A stretch of DNA of 64,000 nucleotides from Neobacillus sp. SuZ13. Its GTDB lineage: Bacteria > Bacillota > Bacilli > Bacillales > Cytobacillaceae. Location: assembly GCF_030123365.1 (NCBI RefSeq), contig NZ_CP126107.1:5817501-5881500 (forward strand), written 5' to 3'. The position numbers and the translations under genes are program-made. Below the pieces are notes generated by a model, which saw nothing but the letters and a program-made list of their open reading frames with translations, was not told the DNA's origin and did no database searches. Within the stretch, counting starts at the first letter, position 1. Each line of letters starts with the position of its first letter. This document shows, piece after piece, positions 7,910 through 16,268 of this stretch.

Positions 7910-9593
7910 ATGATTGGATATATGGTCGTTCTTTTAGATGGTCGGTATGCTCCAGCATGTGCATGTAAAAAAGTTCGTAGCGGACCCAGCGGAGTGGGAA
8001 TGAAAATGCAACTTCGTTTTTCTTGTTATAGATGAGAACGTGCTTTTTGCTATACTCTACTTTTTTGATCTCATGCAAGCCGATGGTGTGCTGCTTCGCT
8101 CCGTTTTCCATCACTAGCTGCTGGCCAATGACCTGGATTTTTCTTTTCTTATTTTTAGTAAGTTCATAAAGACACATCGCACCACCGATAACAGTTAGTG
8201 CCACTAAGATAAGAATCCCGTCTTTCGGAAACCCTGTTACCGCTTCTTTAATCCAGTGAACCACCGCGAGGCCGAGGAAGAACCAGGCACCCCGACTTAA
8301 CCGCGGCGAGCTTTCAAAGTAAATACTGGACTCATGTTCTTCCTTTTCCTCTGCTCTCTTTTTGAAAAAAGCGGCTTTATGTTCTTCGATGCTGGCTGAA
8401 TCCCATTCGACAAAATCAGTATAGCTGCCGTCCCATAATTCGGCCGTATCGTCTCCATCCTCAAGCGCATAGCCGCCTGCCCAGCCCACGTATCGGGTCC
8501 CGATATGCATGAAACTCAGCAAATAATAGCGTATCGGCTGGCGATATGTGTTTTCCGTTTCGATCGTATCGATGACCTGAATGTCTTCCGGAAAGCGGAT
8601 GACTCCCTCCTCTTCCTCAGGCAGGTTGATAATCGTCGAAAAGAGTCTCGTCTTCGCCAAATGCGGCTGCTTTCCTTTCGTGATAGGATACAGATGCTCT
8701 AGATTCCTTTCCTTTAACTCCCAATAAACCATTTCTGCACTCTCAATATGCTCTGCTGCTTCTATGAGCGTGTTCTGTTGATACGGAAGGTTTTTGGCCA
8801 CGCATACCAACAGCGCCTGCGTTTTTATCAACGGATCGCGGAAGGTCATGGCCTGCTCCAACTCGACACCGATGTCGGCTGAAAAATAATATTCCATTAA
8901 GCTAATAAATAATTTCATTTTTGTTCGGACTGCAAAATAGCTATCCTTCCAAGCGGTATAAACAAATTTGCTCGAAAAATCAGCGTCAAATTTCAGATAC
9001 TCCTGTTTCTCTACGTGATAATCTTTGAGCAATGACGGAAGGATGACCTCCCTCTTATAGCCTTTTTCTAGACCTGAGTCGTTCAGTGACAATACTAAAC
9101 TATAAAGCAACAATTTATAATGCTCTGTATTAAGTTTGTCGAGGGTTTTATCAAGGATTCCCTTAATCAGCATCGGATAAGGATCCAGTTCATTGATTGG
9201 AATATGGAATTCCTCGGTCTGGATTAACTCGACGATTTTTTCCTCAAGTATATAAAAAATATCCTCGTCTTCTGTTGTGAGCAGCATTTCAATTGCCCGC
9301 TCTTTTGCCCGCATGTCTAAGTCGTCAAAATGCTTGAGGAGCCCTTCCACCACTTCCGGCATCGGAAAATCGCAGACAAAGTCAATGAGATAAAAGGAGG
9401 GATTGTCCCAGCGATCGACAGGCTCAGGAAATCTGGATGCCGCCGTTTTGATCATATCCTTTAATACATCGATTTGAATCTCGAGTCCTTCATCCAGTTT
9501 ATATTGAAAAAGCTGGTCAAGCGCTTCAAATCTCTTTTGAGGATCCTCACTTTTTACCTTACTTAAAATCGAACGCAATTTTAACTCATTCAC
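7908..9593 (-). CDS. HEAT-like repeat protein with two membrane helices
   Basis: A 561-residue protein of unknown function. Residues ~1-330 are helical, with paired helices like HEAT/ARM repeats (for example DDLDMRAKERAIEMLLTTED). Two hydrophobic segments follow at about 445-485 (GAWFFLGLAVVHWI and ILILVALTVIGGAMCLYEL). A short C-terminal PH-like beta segment (IQVIGQQLVMENGAKQHTIGLHEIKKVEYSKKHV) ends the chain. The start is GTG after GAGAGGG; the ATG one codon later is out of frame. It is monocistronic and convergent with the regulator gene, sharing its terminator region. A scaffold or sensor role is only a guess. Confidence 0.8.
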   Translation of the reverse strand: MNELKLRSILSKVKSEDPQKRFEALDQLFQYKLDEGLEIQIDVLKDMIKTAASRFPEPVDRWDNPSFYLIDFVCDFPMPEVVEGLLKHFDDLDMRAKERAIEMLLTTEDEDIFYILEEKIVELIQTEEFHIPINELDPYPMLIKGILDKTLDKLNTEHYKLLLYSLVLSLNDSGLEKGYKREVILPSLLKDYHVEKQEYLKFDADFSSKFVYTAWKDSYFAVRTKMKLFISLMEYYFSADIGVELEQAMTFRDPLIKTQALLVCVAKNLPYQQNTLIEAAEHIESAEMVYWELKERNLEHLYPITKGKQPHLAKTRLFSTIINLPEEEEGVIRFPEDIQVIDTIETENTYRQPIRYYLLSFMHIGTRYVGWAGGYALEDGDDTAELWDGSYTDFVEWDSASIEEHKAAFFKKRAEEKEEHESSIYFESSPRLSRGAWFFLGLAVVHWIKEAVTGFPKDGILILVALTVIGGAMCLYELTKNKKRKIQVIGQQLVMENGAKQHTIGLHEIKKVEYSKKHVLIYNKKNEVAFSFPLRWVRYELFYMHMLEHTDHLKERPYIQS

Positions 9594-9674
9594 TTAACTA
9601 ATCCCTCTCTTATACTACCGATTTATAACAATATGAATTAATTTTATTTCATAAAAACAAAATCAGCAACGATT

Positions 9675-9688
9675 GGGTCTCAGGCACC
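9675..9688 (+). repeat. Degenerate copy of the 13-bp repeat
   Basis: GGGTCTCAGGCACC resembles the repeat, with one inserted base. It sits between the HEAT-like protein gene and the terminator of the next gene. Confidence 0.4.
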
Positions 9689-9698
9689 GCACCGACAT

Positions 9699-9725
9699 AA
9701 AAAGACCTAACAGTTTCCTGTTAGG
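9699..9725 (-). terminator. Terminator of the 3D-domain protein gene
   Basis: CCTAACAG (9706-9713) pairs perfectly with CTGTTAGG (9718-9725). The minus strand continues with a T-rich tract. Confidence 0.85.
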
Positions 9726-9733
9726 CCTTGATT

Positions 9734-10873
9734 TTAGTCTAGTACGATGATTTTTATGGTTTTTCTGCCCCATTGGATGCATTGGGATGTGGTTGGCAGT
9801 AATACGTCGATTTTATGGCCTTTGATTGCCCCGCCTGTGTCGCCTGCAACAGCAATGCCATAGCCTTCAACCCAGACTTTTTTTCCAAGTGGAATGACTC
9901 TTGGGTCGACGGCAATTAATTTCATATTTGGATGTTTCCTAATATTGTAGCCAGCTGCCGTAATGTGGAAGGATTCTTCCGGGCTGTATGCAGTCGCAGT
10001 CACATACATTTCCTTCCCATTGATAGCCGCCGCAGTTGTTTCTTTATTTGAAGTCGGCGCCGGTTTTGCTTTTGAAGCTGTAGTACGTGTCTTAGTACGG
10101 GTCTTCGCCTCTTCTTGATCACTTTTGATTTTGGCTTGAATATCCTTTAGTTGTGATTCAATGCCTGCCTTTTCCTGCTCGGCAAGCGCCATTTGTTTAA
10201 GGATTTGACTATATTTTTGCTGCATTACGGTTAAGGTTTGTTGACTTTTTTGGCTGTTTTGATCAAGTATTTGCTGTTGTTTCGCAAGTTCCTCTTGATC
10301 TTCTAATAAAATTTGTTCTTGTCTATCAATCTCTTTTTTGTCTTCCTCAATCTGCAGCAAGTCTGCCTTTTGAGATGTCAAGATATCTTTATCCGCATCC
10401 ATTAGGGTAGAAACGGCGCTCGCGCGTTGGATAAAATCTGAGATACTATCAGATTCGAAGAATAAATTGATGATGACATTAATATTATCCGTTTGTTGAA
10501 GTGAGACAGCTCTCTGCTTCATAATTCCTTTACGGGCAAGGATTTTGTCCTCAAGGACAACAATTTCTTGTTTCTTTTTTTCAATGAGTTCATTCGTAGC
10601 GTCTATTTTTTGTTGCGTTTTGGCCATTTCTTCTTTGTTTTTTGTAATATCACTGTACAGGGCATTCAAATCTTGCTGAATTTTTACAATCTCTTGATTA
10701 ACATTCTGCTTTTCTTGCGCTTTTTGCTCTACTAATCTTTGTTTTTCGGCTAGTTCTTCTTTAGCGTTATGTAGGGCTTCCGTGCTTGTTTGTGCATATG
10801 TAACCATAGACCCCGATACTGATAATATGATTGTAAGTAACATGAGAATGATACGCTTTCTTGTCGTTTGCAT
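9734..10873 (-). CDS. Secreted coiled-coil protein with C-terminal 3D domain (YocH/CwlO-like)
   Basis: A 379-residue exported wall-active protein. The signal peptide is MQTTRKRIILMLLTIILSVSG with cleavage near TYA-Q. Residues ~30-255 form a long coiled coil of the PcsB/CwlO N-terminal type, including the hinge VIINLFFESDSISDFI. A Lys/Thr-rich linker follows, then a 3D domain at ~290-379 with the three signature Asp regions DPRVIPLGK, AVAGDTGGAIKG and HKIDVLL. Known 3D domains are lytic transglycosylase-like folds. Start ATG follows AAAGGAG. YocH and CwlO are WalRK targets in B. subtilis, but I could not find a convincing WalR box here. Confidence 0.9.
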   Translation of the reverse strand: MQTTRKRIILMLLTIILSVSGSMVTYAQTSTEALHNAKEELAEKQRLVEQKAQEKQNVNQEIVKIQQDLNALYSDITKNKEEMAKTQQKIDATNELIEKKKQEIVVLEDKILARKGIMKQRAVSLQQTDNINVIINLFFESDSISDFIQRASAVSTLMDADKDILTSQKADLLQIEEDKKEIDRQEQILLEDQEELAKQQQILDQNSQKSQQTLTVMQQKYSQILKQMALAEQEKAGIESQLKDIQAKIKSDQEEAKTRTKTRTTASKAKPAPTSNKETTAAAINGKEMYVTATAYSPEESFHITAAGYNIRKHPNMKLIAVDPRVIPLGKKVWVEGYGIAVAGDTGGAIKGHKIDVLLPTTSQCIQWGRKTIKIIVLD

Positions 10874-11002
10874 ACACTTTCTCCTTTCCTTAGTACTCTA
10901 TTTATACCAGAAGAATGTGCCAGTAATGTTACAAAAATATTAAAAGTACATCACTTTTTGTCATATTACACATATTAGTGTCAATTCTGTGTCATAACAG
11001 TG

Positions 11003-11422
11003 TTAAATTTTAGGGCTCAAATTACATTGAATTTTCTTACTCTCCGAGAGTGCACTGTTTGGTTTGTCCTTCGCTAGTCTCTTCTTTCCATTCGGGAATT
11101 CGGTTAAAAAAGACACCTTGTCCCCTTCTTTGATGGCAAAGTGGGTGAGGAACTCAAAAACTTCTGTTTCAGTTAAATCATTATTTTCTTTATAGATTTG
11201 TAAGGAATGCTGCTCGTACGTAATATGAATTTCGGAATTAAAGCTATGGATGGGAATAATTGCTTTCTTATGAAATGGAATAGATTGATAAGGAGTAACC
11301 TCATATGTTTGGGGCGACCGAGTTGAGAGTTGGACTGCATCAAAAAAGCTTGGTTTACTGTCGATTTCTATTTTCTTCTTTCTAGTTGGTTTGCCAATAA
11401 ATATTATTGAGTTTTTCTCCAC
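11003..11422 (-). CDS. Hypothetical protein, 139 residues
   Basis: GTG at 11422 is chosen because GGAGGTAGG lies 7 bases upstream; the longer frame to 11449 would swallow that site. The protein is basic at the N terminus (KPTRKKKIEIDSKPSFF), then predominantly beta-stranded, with no signal peptide or membrane helix. I do not recognise a family. It is monocistronic with no clear terminator of its own. Confidence 0.6.
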   Translation of the reverse strand: MEKNSIIFIGKPTRKKKIEIDSKPSFFDAVQLSTRSPQTYEVTPYQSIPFHKKAIIPIHSFNSEIHITYEQHSLQIYKENNDLTETEVFEFLTHFAIKEGDKVSFLTEFPNGKKRLAKDKPNSALSESKKIQCNLSPKI

Positions 11423-11589
11423 AAAGATACCTACCTCCATAAAATACAATAATTTACATCACCTAACATTATTCGACGATAACTTACAAATTCCTTTAAG
11501 GTGATTTTGTCACTTCTCATATTTTTTCTGGAACGTTCACTATTTTTACATAAATCGATCATAAAGGATTTCCTAATGCCTAAATCAAA

Positions 11590-11621
11590 GAAGCCGCTGA
11601 CGAGTTCAGCGGCTTCTTTTT
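11590..11621 (+). terminator. Orphan plus-strand terminator
   Basis: GAAGCCGCTGA (11590-11600) pairs perfectly with TCAGCGGCTTC (11606-11616) and is followed by five T residues. No plus-strand gene of normal size lies upstream, so it may end a short untranslated RNA. Confidence 0.75.
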
Positions 11622-11686
11622 AAAAAAAACAGGGGGGTTTTTCTATTAGTTTATCCCGTTGGAATTTTTTTATACGTGCCAATCAC

Positions 11687-11716
11687 AAAAAAAAATTCCG
11701 GCAAGTAACTGCCGGA
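11687..11716 (-). terminator. Terminator of the ssbB operon
   Basis: TCCGGCA (11697-11703) pairs with TGCCGGA (11710-11716). On the minus strand it is followed by AA and then nine T residues. Confidence 0.88.
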
Positions 11717-11790
11717 TAAATGGAGATCATCTCGGAGGTGGCATTGATTCTTTATCAAAAAGTGAGTTGCGGGGATAATTTTTGAAAATC

Positions 11791-12018
11791 CTAAAAACGA
11801 AATGGAATTGTTGGTGAAGGTTCGTGTGGATGAGAGGAGTAAATTCTAATGAGGTTGTCTCTTTCCTTGATTTCATGCTGTTGTTCCTTAATAATCCATT
11901 CCAGCTGGCTAACGCGTTTCTGGAGGCTGTCAAAATTTTTATTTGAATTTCCAACCATTTTGATTAAACTTTCCAATAATTGCTCGAGGTTTCTGGTCAT
12001 TTCATCGTTAGACACCAA
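11791..12018 (-). CDS. Small coiled-coil protein downstream of ssbB
   Basis: A 75-residue protein that is almost entirely a heptad-patterned helix (NLEQLLESLIKMVGNSNK and VSQLEWIIKEQQHEI), with a Pro-rich tail. The start is TTG at 12018 (or GTG at 12015). Its ribosome binding site GGAGGA overlaps the last codons of ssbB, so the two are translationally coupled. I do not recognise the family. The linkage suggests a role with single-strand binding protein or DNA uptake, which is inference. An overlapping frame (11727-11954) is rejected as a shadow. Confidence 0.7.
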   Translation of the reverse strand: MVSNDEMTRNLEQLLESLIKMVGNSNKNFDSLQKRVSQLEWIIKEQQHEIKERDNLIRIYSSHPHEPSPTIPFRF

Positions 12019-12021
12019 TCG

Positions 12022-12384
12022 TCATTCCTCCTTTTTTGGAGGAGCTTCCACTTCATGCGGCTGCGGCTTGGAGCTTAGGAACTGTACCGTTTCCGCGACT
12101 ACCTCTGTGACATACACCCTTTTCCCCTCTTTGTTATCATAGTTCCGCGTCTGCAATCGCCCCGTGATTCCGATTACTGCACCTTTCCGGCAATATTGAC
12201 ACGTATTTTCGGCTGTTTTCCGCCAAAGTGTGCATTGAACAAAGTCAGCTTCGATTTCGCCGTTTTGGTTGCGAAAGTGACGCGACACCGCCAGGGTGAC
12301 TTGGGCCACGGCCGTCCCTTCTGTCGTCTGTTTTAATTCGGGGTCCCGCGTCAACCTGCCAACAAGTGTGACTTGATTGATCAT
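12022..12384 (-). CDS. ssbB: Single-stranded DNA-binding protein SsbB
   Basis: A 120-residue OB-fold SSB matching the short B. subtilis SsbB (YwpH), the competence-related paralogue. It shows MINQVTLVGRLTRDPELK, VAQVTLAVSRHFRN, EADFVQCTLWRKTAENTCQYCRKG, ITGRLQTRNYDN and VYVTEVVAETVQFL. It lacks the long Gly-rich acidic tail of SsbA and ends in KKEE. ATG 12384 is chosen because AAGGAG lies 8 bases upstream; the 38-residue N-terminal extension of the open frame has no SSB homology. It heads a two-gene unit with the coiled-coil gene. ComK controls ssbB in B. subtilis, but I saw no properly spaced ComK boxes. Confidence 0.93.
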   Translation of the reverse strand: MINQVTLVGRLTRDPELKQTTEGTAVAQVTLAVSRHFRNQNGEIEADFVQCTLWRKTAENTCQYCRKGAVIGITGRLQTRNYDNKEGKRVYVTEVVAETVQFLSSKPQPHEVEAPPKKEE

Positions 12385-12596
12385 ACCTTCAACTCCTTCT
12401 TTGTTTGACGGTACTAGCATAGCCTGTTGGTGTCCTTGTTGTAAAACGGGGAAAAAACCATTATTCGACCGGTTTTTAGAAGATAAACGGTTTTTCAAAG
12501 GGGTTTTTGTAAAAAAATGGCTTGTAAATTTTCGGAAAAGCTATCTTCTAAATTTCGACAAAAACTTTTCGACATTTGCTTTAAGTGAACATATGT

Positions 12597-12602
12597 TATA
12601 AT
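12597..12602 (+). promoter_or_regulatory. Extended -10 promoter of ywpF
   Basis: TGTTATAAT gives a perfect -10 with the TGn extension, 28 bases before the ywpF start. No good -35 is present. Confidence 0.55.
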
Positions 12603-12629
12603 TTAGGAAAATGCAATCAGGAGGTTATG

Positions 12630-13064
12630 ATGAAATCTTTTAAATTGTACTCATTAGATGTAGTGGAAGATGATACTTCGATTGAAGTTCCGTTAGTAGA
12701 TGGCTTAATTCTCAATAAGGAAGACGAGCGCTCCACATGGCTGCTTGAGGCGTATACAGATTTGTCCCTCTATGATTATTTCCAAAAAATTTCCGAGCAA
12801 AATCGCGACATTATTATTGAGGCTGTGATTACGAAGAAGGAGAATGCACCTGCTTATTTTCAAACAAATATTGTCTCGCTAACTAAATTTGAAAAGCATA
12901 TTAGCGTTTTGTTCGAGGGAAGAATCCGCCGGAATAAAAGCGACTATTCTGAGTTATTGCTCGAAAGTCTTCTTCAAAAAGGATTGGAAGGCCCCGCGCT
13001 GCTCAACGAATTTAGAGAAAAGATTCAAAGTAAACCGAAGTTAAAAGTGAAGTCGAACAAATAA
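12630..13064 (+). CDS. ywpF: YwpF-like protein
   Basis: A 144-residue cytoplasmic protein matching YwpF in its N-terminal pattern MKSFKLYSLDV, the central LILNKEDERSTWLLEAY and the ISVLFEGRIR strand. Its position, divergent from ssbB, is the same as in B. subtilis. Function is unknown. The second ATG (12630) is chosen because AGGAGG is only two bases from the first ATG but five from the second. The C-terminal ~15 residues are Lys-rich (KPKLKVKSNK). Confidence 0.8.
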   Translation: MKSFKLYSLDVVEDDTSIEVPLVDGLILNKEDERSTWLLEAYTDLSLYDYFQKISEQNRDIIIEAVITKKENAPAYFQTNIVSLTKFEKHISVLFEGRIRRNKSDYSELLLESLLQKGLEGPALLNEFREKIQSKPKLKVKSNK

Positions 13065-13076
13065 ATCATTAGTGAA

Positions 13077-13105
13077 GGGACAGGCTAAAGGCCCGTCCCT
13101 TTTTT
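13077..13105 (+). terminator. Terminator of ywpF
   Basis: GGGAC-A-GGC pairs with GCC-C-GTCCC across a TAAAG loop and runs into six T residues. Confidence 0.85.
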
Positions 13106-13116
13106 ATTGCTGTAAA

Positions 13117-13521
13117 TTACTCGTCTTTATTGTCCGCGTCTCTTCTGTCAATATCATCTTCAATTATTTCTTCTTTTTTGGTGTTGCTGTCCTTTATTGG
13201 GTCTTTGTCGGTATCCGTATTTTTGTCCTCTGTGTTCGGATAATGATTGTTTCTGTTGTCTAAATCAAGATTGTCATCATCATACTTGTTTAAATTGTTA
13301 CGGTTTAAATTGTTGTTATTAAAATTATTATCATTTAAATCGTTACGGTCTAAATTGTTGCGGTTTAAATTGTTGTCATTTAGATCATTATCATTTAGAT
13401 TGTTATCGACGGCTGGCGGCGGCGGATTTTGGTCATCGTTATCATTATTACAGGCTGTTAACATTCCTGCAGATAAAATTGAACCAGCTAGCAAAAGAAA
13501 TAACTTTTTCTTCAAAATCAT
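13117..13521 (-). CDS. Asn-rich repeat lipoprotein
   Basis: A 134-residue lipoprotein. The signal is MILKKKLFLLLAGSILSAGM with lipobox LTAC, and the mature protein begins with a Cys followed by Asn/Asp residues. About 50 residues consist of five-residue repeats of the type L-N-(D/R)-N-(N/D), followed by an acidic, charged tail. ATG 13521 follows GGAAGGGG; the six-codon-longer frame has no ribosome binding site. Function is unknown; similar Asn-rich lipoproteins are spacers or surface-exposed. The repeat DNA has a 15-bp period and may vary in copy number between strains. Confidence 0.8.
   Translation of the reverse strand: MILKKKLFLLLAGSILSAGMLTACNNDNDDQNPPPPAVDNNLNDNDLNDNNLNRNNLDRNDLNDNNFNNNNLNRNNLNKYDDDNLDLDNRNNHYPNTEDKNTDTDKDPIKDSNTKKEEIIEDDIDRRDADNKDE
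13270..13410 (-). repeat. 15-bp codon repeat in the lipoprotein gene
   Basis: Degenerate units of the type AACAATTTAAACCGT (minus strand) encode the five-residue motif about nine times. Confidence 0.8.
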
Positions 13522-13613
13522 GAACCCCTTCCAAAACAAGTTTTGACCTACCTCATGGGTCTAATTTTAGGTTGCCCAGTGTCTTTCAGATAATTGCTAG
13601 CATTTTTTTACAT

Positions 13614-13645
13614 AAAAAAACGACCTGAATTTCTTCCCGGCCGTT
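13614..13645 (-). terminator. Terminator of fabZ
   Basis: AACGACC (13619-13625) pairs with GGCCGTT (13639-13645), allowing one G-T pair. The minus strand then has seven T residues. Confidence 0.75.
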
Positions 13646-13654
13646 TCGTTTTAT

Positions 13655-14089
13655 TTATTCTTTTTTCTCCCCTAAGGCAAATGTGATTTCGGCTTCACAT
13701 GCCACTTCACCGTCAACGGTTGCAACAGCTTTTCCTTTACCGACAGGTCCGCGCAGACGGATGATTTCTACTTCGAGACGAAGCTGATCGCCTGGTTTGA
13801 CTTGCTTTTTAAAACGGCAGCCATCAATTCCTGCAAAAAAGGCTAAGCGGCCGCGATTTTCTTCTTTTTTCAACATTGCGACAGCCCCAACTTGTGCCAG
13901 AGCTTCAACGATTAATACACCAGGCATGACAGGGTAATCAGGAAAATGGCCATTAAAGAACTCTTCATTGGCACTAACGTTTTTAATTCCGACTGCGCTC
14001 TTTCCTTCTTCTACTTCTAAAATTCGATCCACTAAAAGGAATGGGTAGCGATGTGGGATAATTTCTTTGATTTGTTCGATATCTAACAT
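13655..14089 (-). CDS. fabZ: 3-hydroxyacyl-ACP dehydratase FabZ
   Basis: A 144-residue hot-dog-fold enzyme that removes water from 3-hydroxyacyl-ACP in fatty-acid elongation. It carries IIPHRYPFLLVDRIL, the catalytic His48 in NGHFPDYPVMPG and Glu62 in VLIVEALAQ, and GCRFKKQVKPGDQL. Length equals the family norm. ATG follows AGGAGGTACTAACCA. It lies downstream of the EpuA-like gene (73 bp) and may be co-transcribed with it. Confidence 0.97.
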   Translation of the reverse strand: MLDIEQIKEIIPHRYPFLLVDRILEVEEGKSAVGIKNVSANEEFFNGHFPDYPVMPGVLIVEALAQVGAVAMLKKEENRGRLAFFAGIDGCRFKKQVKPGDQLRLEVEIIRLRGPVGKGKAVATVDGEVACEAEITFALGEKKE

Positions 14090-14162
14090 TGGTTAGTACC
14101 TCCTACTAGTAACAAGTATTTATTTCTATTCTACTACTTAAGGTATACAAAAAGGAAGGGAA

Positions 14163-14837
14163 TTACATCCCTTCCTCCACTTTTCTTTTTCCTTTTTCAA
14201 CTAAATCAATAATATGCGTCCATGTGGATTCATTGAATACATCTTTAACATTCCCGCCGCCAAGCATCCCGTATCCAACCATAGCACCCAACGATAAGCT
14301 TATGAAAACAAAGACCACTAAAAGAATCAATCGCAGCCAAATGGGAATCAGGCGGATTCTGACCCGTTGATGTTTATTAGAGACATTCTTTTCTTTGTCT
14401 TTCGCGGTGGCATCTTTCGACCTTTTTGCCTCACGGCTTTTATTCTTCGCATTTAAAGCTTCCCGTTTTTTTACCTTTTTTTCACGTTTCTCGGCTTTCG
14501 CTTGTTTCGCAGCATCCCTTGTGCCTTGTACCACTGCTTTTGCAGGTTTTGCTGCAGTCTTAGTGACTACTGACGCCGCTTTTACCGCACCCTTTGCAAT
14601 TGATACCGCGGGTTTTGCAGCGCTTTTCGTTACGCGAACGGTTTCTTTGGCTTGTATCGCAGGAGCATCCTTTGTTTGTCGTACCTCTTTTTTGGCATCT
14701 TTCACTGCGTCCTCTGTTCTTTGCGCCTCGTCCTTGGATGGTTTCGCTGCGTCCTTATTCCGTTGCTGCGCTTCGGCTTTGGCCCGCTTATATTCTTCTC
14801 TCGTACTGTATTCTTGATTTGGATTATTTATAGACAT
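14163..14837 (-). CDS. EpuA-like single-pass membrane protein with Lys/Ala-rich N-terminal extension
   Basis: A 224-residue protein. Residues ~1-155 are a highly charged Lys/Ala/Asp stretch with repeats (A-K-x-A, REEYKRAKAEA). Then comes RIRLIPIWLRLILLVVFVFI, one membrane helix, G-A-M-V-G-Y-G-M-L-G-G-G and a short outer tail with STWTHIIDLV. The last ~70 residues match the EpuA family, which databases often call a DNA-directed RNA polymerase beta subunit although it shows no polymerase domain. The long basic part is predicted cytoplasmic and could bind nucleic acid or phospholipid head groups. The neighbours fabZ and mbl suggest an envelope role. Confidence 0.8.
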   Translation of the reverse strand: MSINNPNQEYSTREEYKRAKAEAQQRNKDAAKPSKDEAQRTEDAVKDAKKEVRQTKDAPAIQAKETVRVTKSAAKPAVSIAKGAVKAASVVTKTAAKPAKAVVQGTRDAAKQAKAEKREKKVKKREALNAKNKSREAKRSKDATAKDKEKNVSNKHQRVRIRLIPIWLRLILLVVFVFISLSLGAMVGYGMLGGGNVKDVFNESTWTHIIDLVEKGKRKVEEGM

Positions 14838-15266
14838 TTGTTAATTCCCCTTTAACTGAAATCCGCCCATTTATTTTTATCTGCATGGGAGATCCCGGAC
14901 CCAGTGAGTTATACATATTATAACCAATTTTTCTTTTCAACTCTTATAGCTGGTTTATTTGGATTTATTTTTACAATTACTCATTCATTATTCTATTATA
15001 AAAAATAAATTCAAAATACTCATCAATTTTTTACAGGAAATAGTCTATAAAGGTAGAAATTACTCAAATTCTGTCGTTTTTTAAAGAAATTTCTATCGAA
15101 GTCCAAAGAAAAAAGCCCAATGACTAAGGCTTGTCCTGCCTGCTTCATTAGACTTTTTGTATCCCGCTCTTTTGAGGTATGATGTCTTACAACACCAAAC
15201 CTAAAAGGGCCGCTAAGATTCCTTGTCAACTTAATTCCACTTGCAGGGACAATTTTTCAGAAAGGA
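14838..15266. other. Gene-poor spacer between mbl and the EpuA-like gene
   Basis: In B. subtilis this interval holds flhO and flhP. Here it contains only a weak hairpin and a 68-residue frame (15023-15229) that overlaps that hairpin and has no ribosome binding site. I see no remnant of flagellar rod proteins. Confidence 0.6.
15109..15132 (-). terminator. Probable mbl terminator
   Basis: On the minus strand AAGCC pairs with GGCTT around an ~10-base loop and runs into six T residues. The stem is short. Confidence 0.5.
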
Positions 15267-16268
15267 TCATCCAAACTTCCGACTTGGAATCTTGTCGATA
15301 TTGTCAAGCATAATTCCTGTTCCAATCGCGACACAATCCATTGGATTTTCGGCCACTAGGACGGGAACTTTTAATTCTTCTGCTAATAACATGTCGATGC
15401 CATGCAGCAATGCGCCGCCACCTGTTAAAATAACGCCGCGGTCGATGATGTCAGCTGATAGTTCTGGCGGAGTGCGTTCCAGCACGCTTTTTGCAGCCTG
15501 TACGATTACAGCAACTGATTCACGTAATGAACCTTCGATTTCTTCGGAACGAACTGTGATGGTACGCGGCAGACCGCTTACCATGTCACGTCCGCGGATT
15601 TCCATTTCTTCCGAGCGTGAACCTGGGAATACAGTCCCGATGTTGATTTTAATATTTTCAGCTGTGCGCTCACCGATCAAGAGCTTGTATTCGCGCTTAA
15701 TGTAGTTGAGGATTTCCATGTCGAACTTGTCACCGGCCATTTTAATGGAGGAAGAAGTCACGATATCGCCCATTGAAAGAACAGCTACATCCGTCGTTCC
15801 TCCTCCGATGTCCACTACCATGTTTCCGCTCGGTTGGAAAATGTCCATTCCCGCACCAATCGCTGCAACCTTTGGTTCTTCTTCTAAATAAATCTTTTTC
15901 CCGCCGCTCTTTTCAGCAGCTTCTTTGATTGCCTTCTGCTCTACACTTGTAATATTCGTTGGGCAGCAAATCAAAATGCGCGGCTTCGATAAAAAGCCTT
16001 TAACGTTTAACTTATTAATAAAATGCTTCAACATTGCTTCGGTTACATCAAAGTCAGCGATCACACCATCTTTAAGCGGGCGGATCGCGACGATGTTCCC
16101 AGGTGTCCGACCAACCATGCGGCGAGCTTCTTCACCAACAGCAAGTACGCGATTTGTATTTTTGTCAATTGCCACTACGGACGGCTCATTTAATACGATT
16201 CCACGGCCTTTTACGTGAATTAGCACGTTAGCCGTTCCTAAGTCTATCCCAATATCTCTTGCAAACAT
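15267..16268 (-). CDS. mbl: MreB-like actin homologue Mbl
   Basis: A 333-residue actin-family filament protein, exactly the length of B. subtilis Mbl, that positions lateral wall synthesis under the membrane. It shows the phosphate 1 motif DIGIDLGTANVLIH, the adenine pocket VVDIGGGTTDVAVLSMG and ILTGGGALLHGID, and the N-terminal amphipathic MFARDIG. ATG 16268 follows AAGGAGG with an 11-base gap; an in-frame ATG 33 bases upstream has no family match. It lies 186 bp downstream of spoIIID on the same strand, the conserved Bacillus pair. FabZ and the EpuA-like gene follow. Confidence 0.95.
   Translation of the reverse strand: MFARDIGIDLGTANVLIHVKGRGIVLNEPSVVAIDKNTNRVLAVGEEARRMVGRTPGNIVAIRPLKDGVIADFDVTEAMLKHFINKLNVKGFLSKPRILICCPTNITSVEQKAIKEAAEKSGGKKIYLEEEPKVAAIGAGMDIFQPSGNMVVDIGGGTTDVAVLSMGDIVTSSSIKMAGDKFDMEILNYIKREYKLLIGERTAENIKINIGTVFPGSRSEEMEIRGRDMVSGLPRTITVRSEEIEGSLRESVAVIVQAAKSVLERTPPELSADIIDRGVILTGGGALLHGIDMLLAEELKVPVLVAENPMDCVAIGTGIMLDNIDKIPSRKFG

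Larger units (their letters stand above)
11423..11790. other. Gene-free stretch with two terminators
   Basis: Apart from the plus-strand hairpin at 11590 and the minus-strand terminator at 11687 described separately, only AT-rich DNA is seen. A 15-codon frame (ATG at 11577) precedes and overlaps the plus-strand hairpin, but nothing supports it as a gene. Confidence 0.6.

Noticed and set aside
10874..10990. WalR box upstream of the 3D-domain protein
   Set aside because: Single TGTAAC and TGTAAT half-sites are present, but no pair with a 5-base gap.
11727..11954. 75-residue frame overlapping the coiled-coil gene after ssbB
   Set aside because: The other frame has the ribosome binding site coupled to the ssbB stop and a sensible heptad pattern.
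12397..12560. ComK boxes upstream of ssbB
   Set aside because: A-tracts and T-tracts occur, but not as two AAAA-N5-TTTT boxes at allowed spacing.
15023..15229. 68-residue minus-strand frame between mbl and the EpuA-like gene
   Set aside because: No ribosome binding site, overlaps a terminator-like hairpin, no recognisable family.
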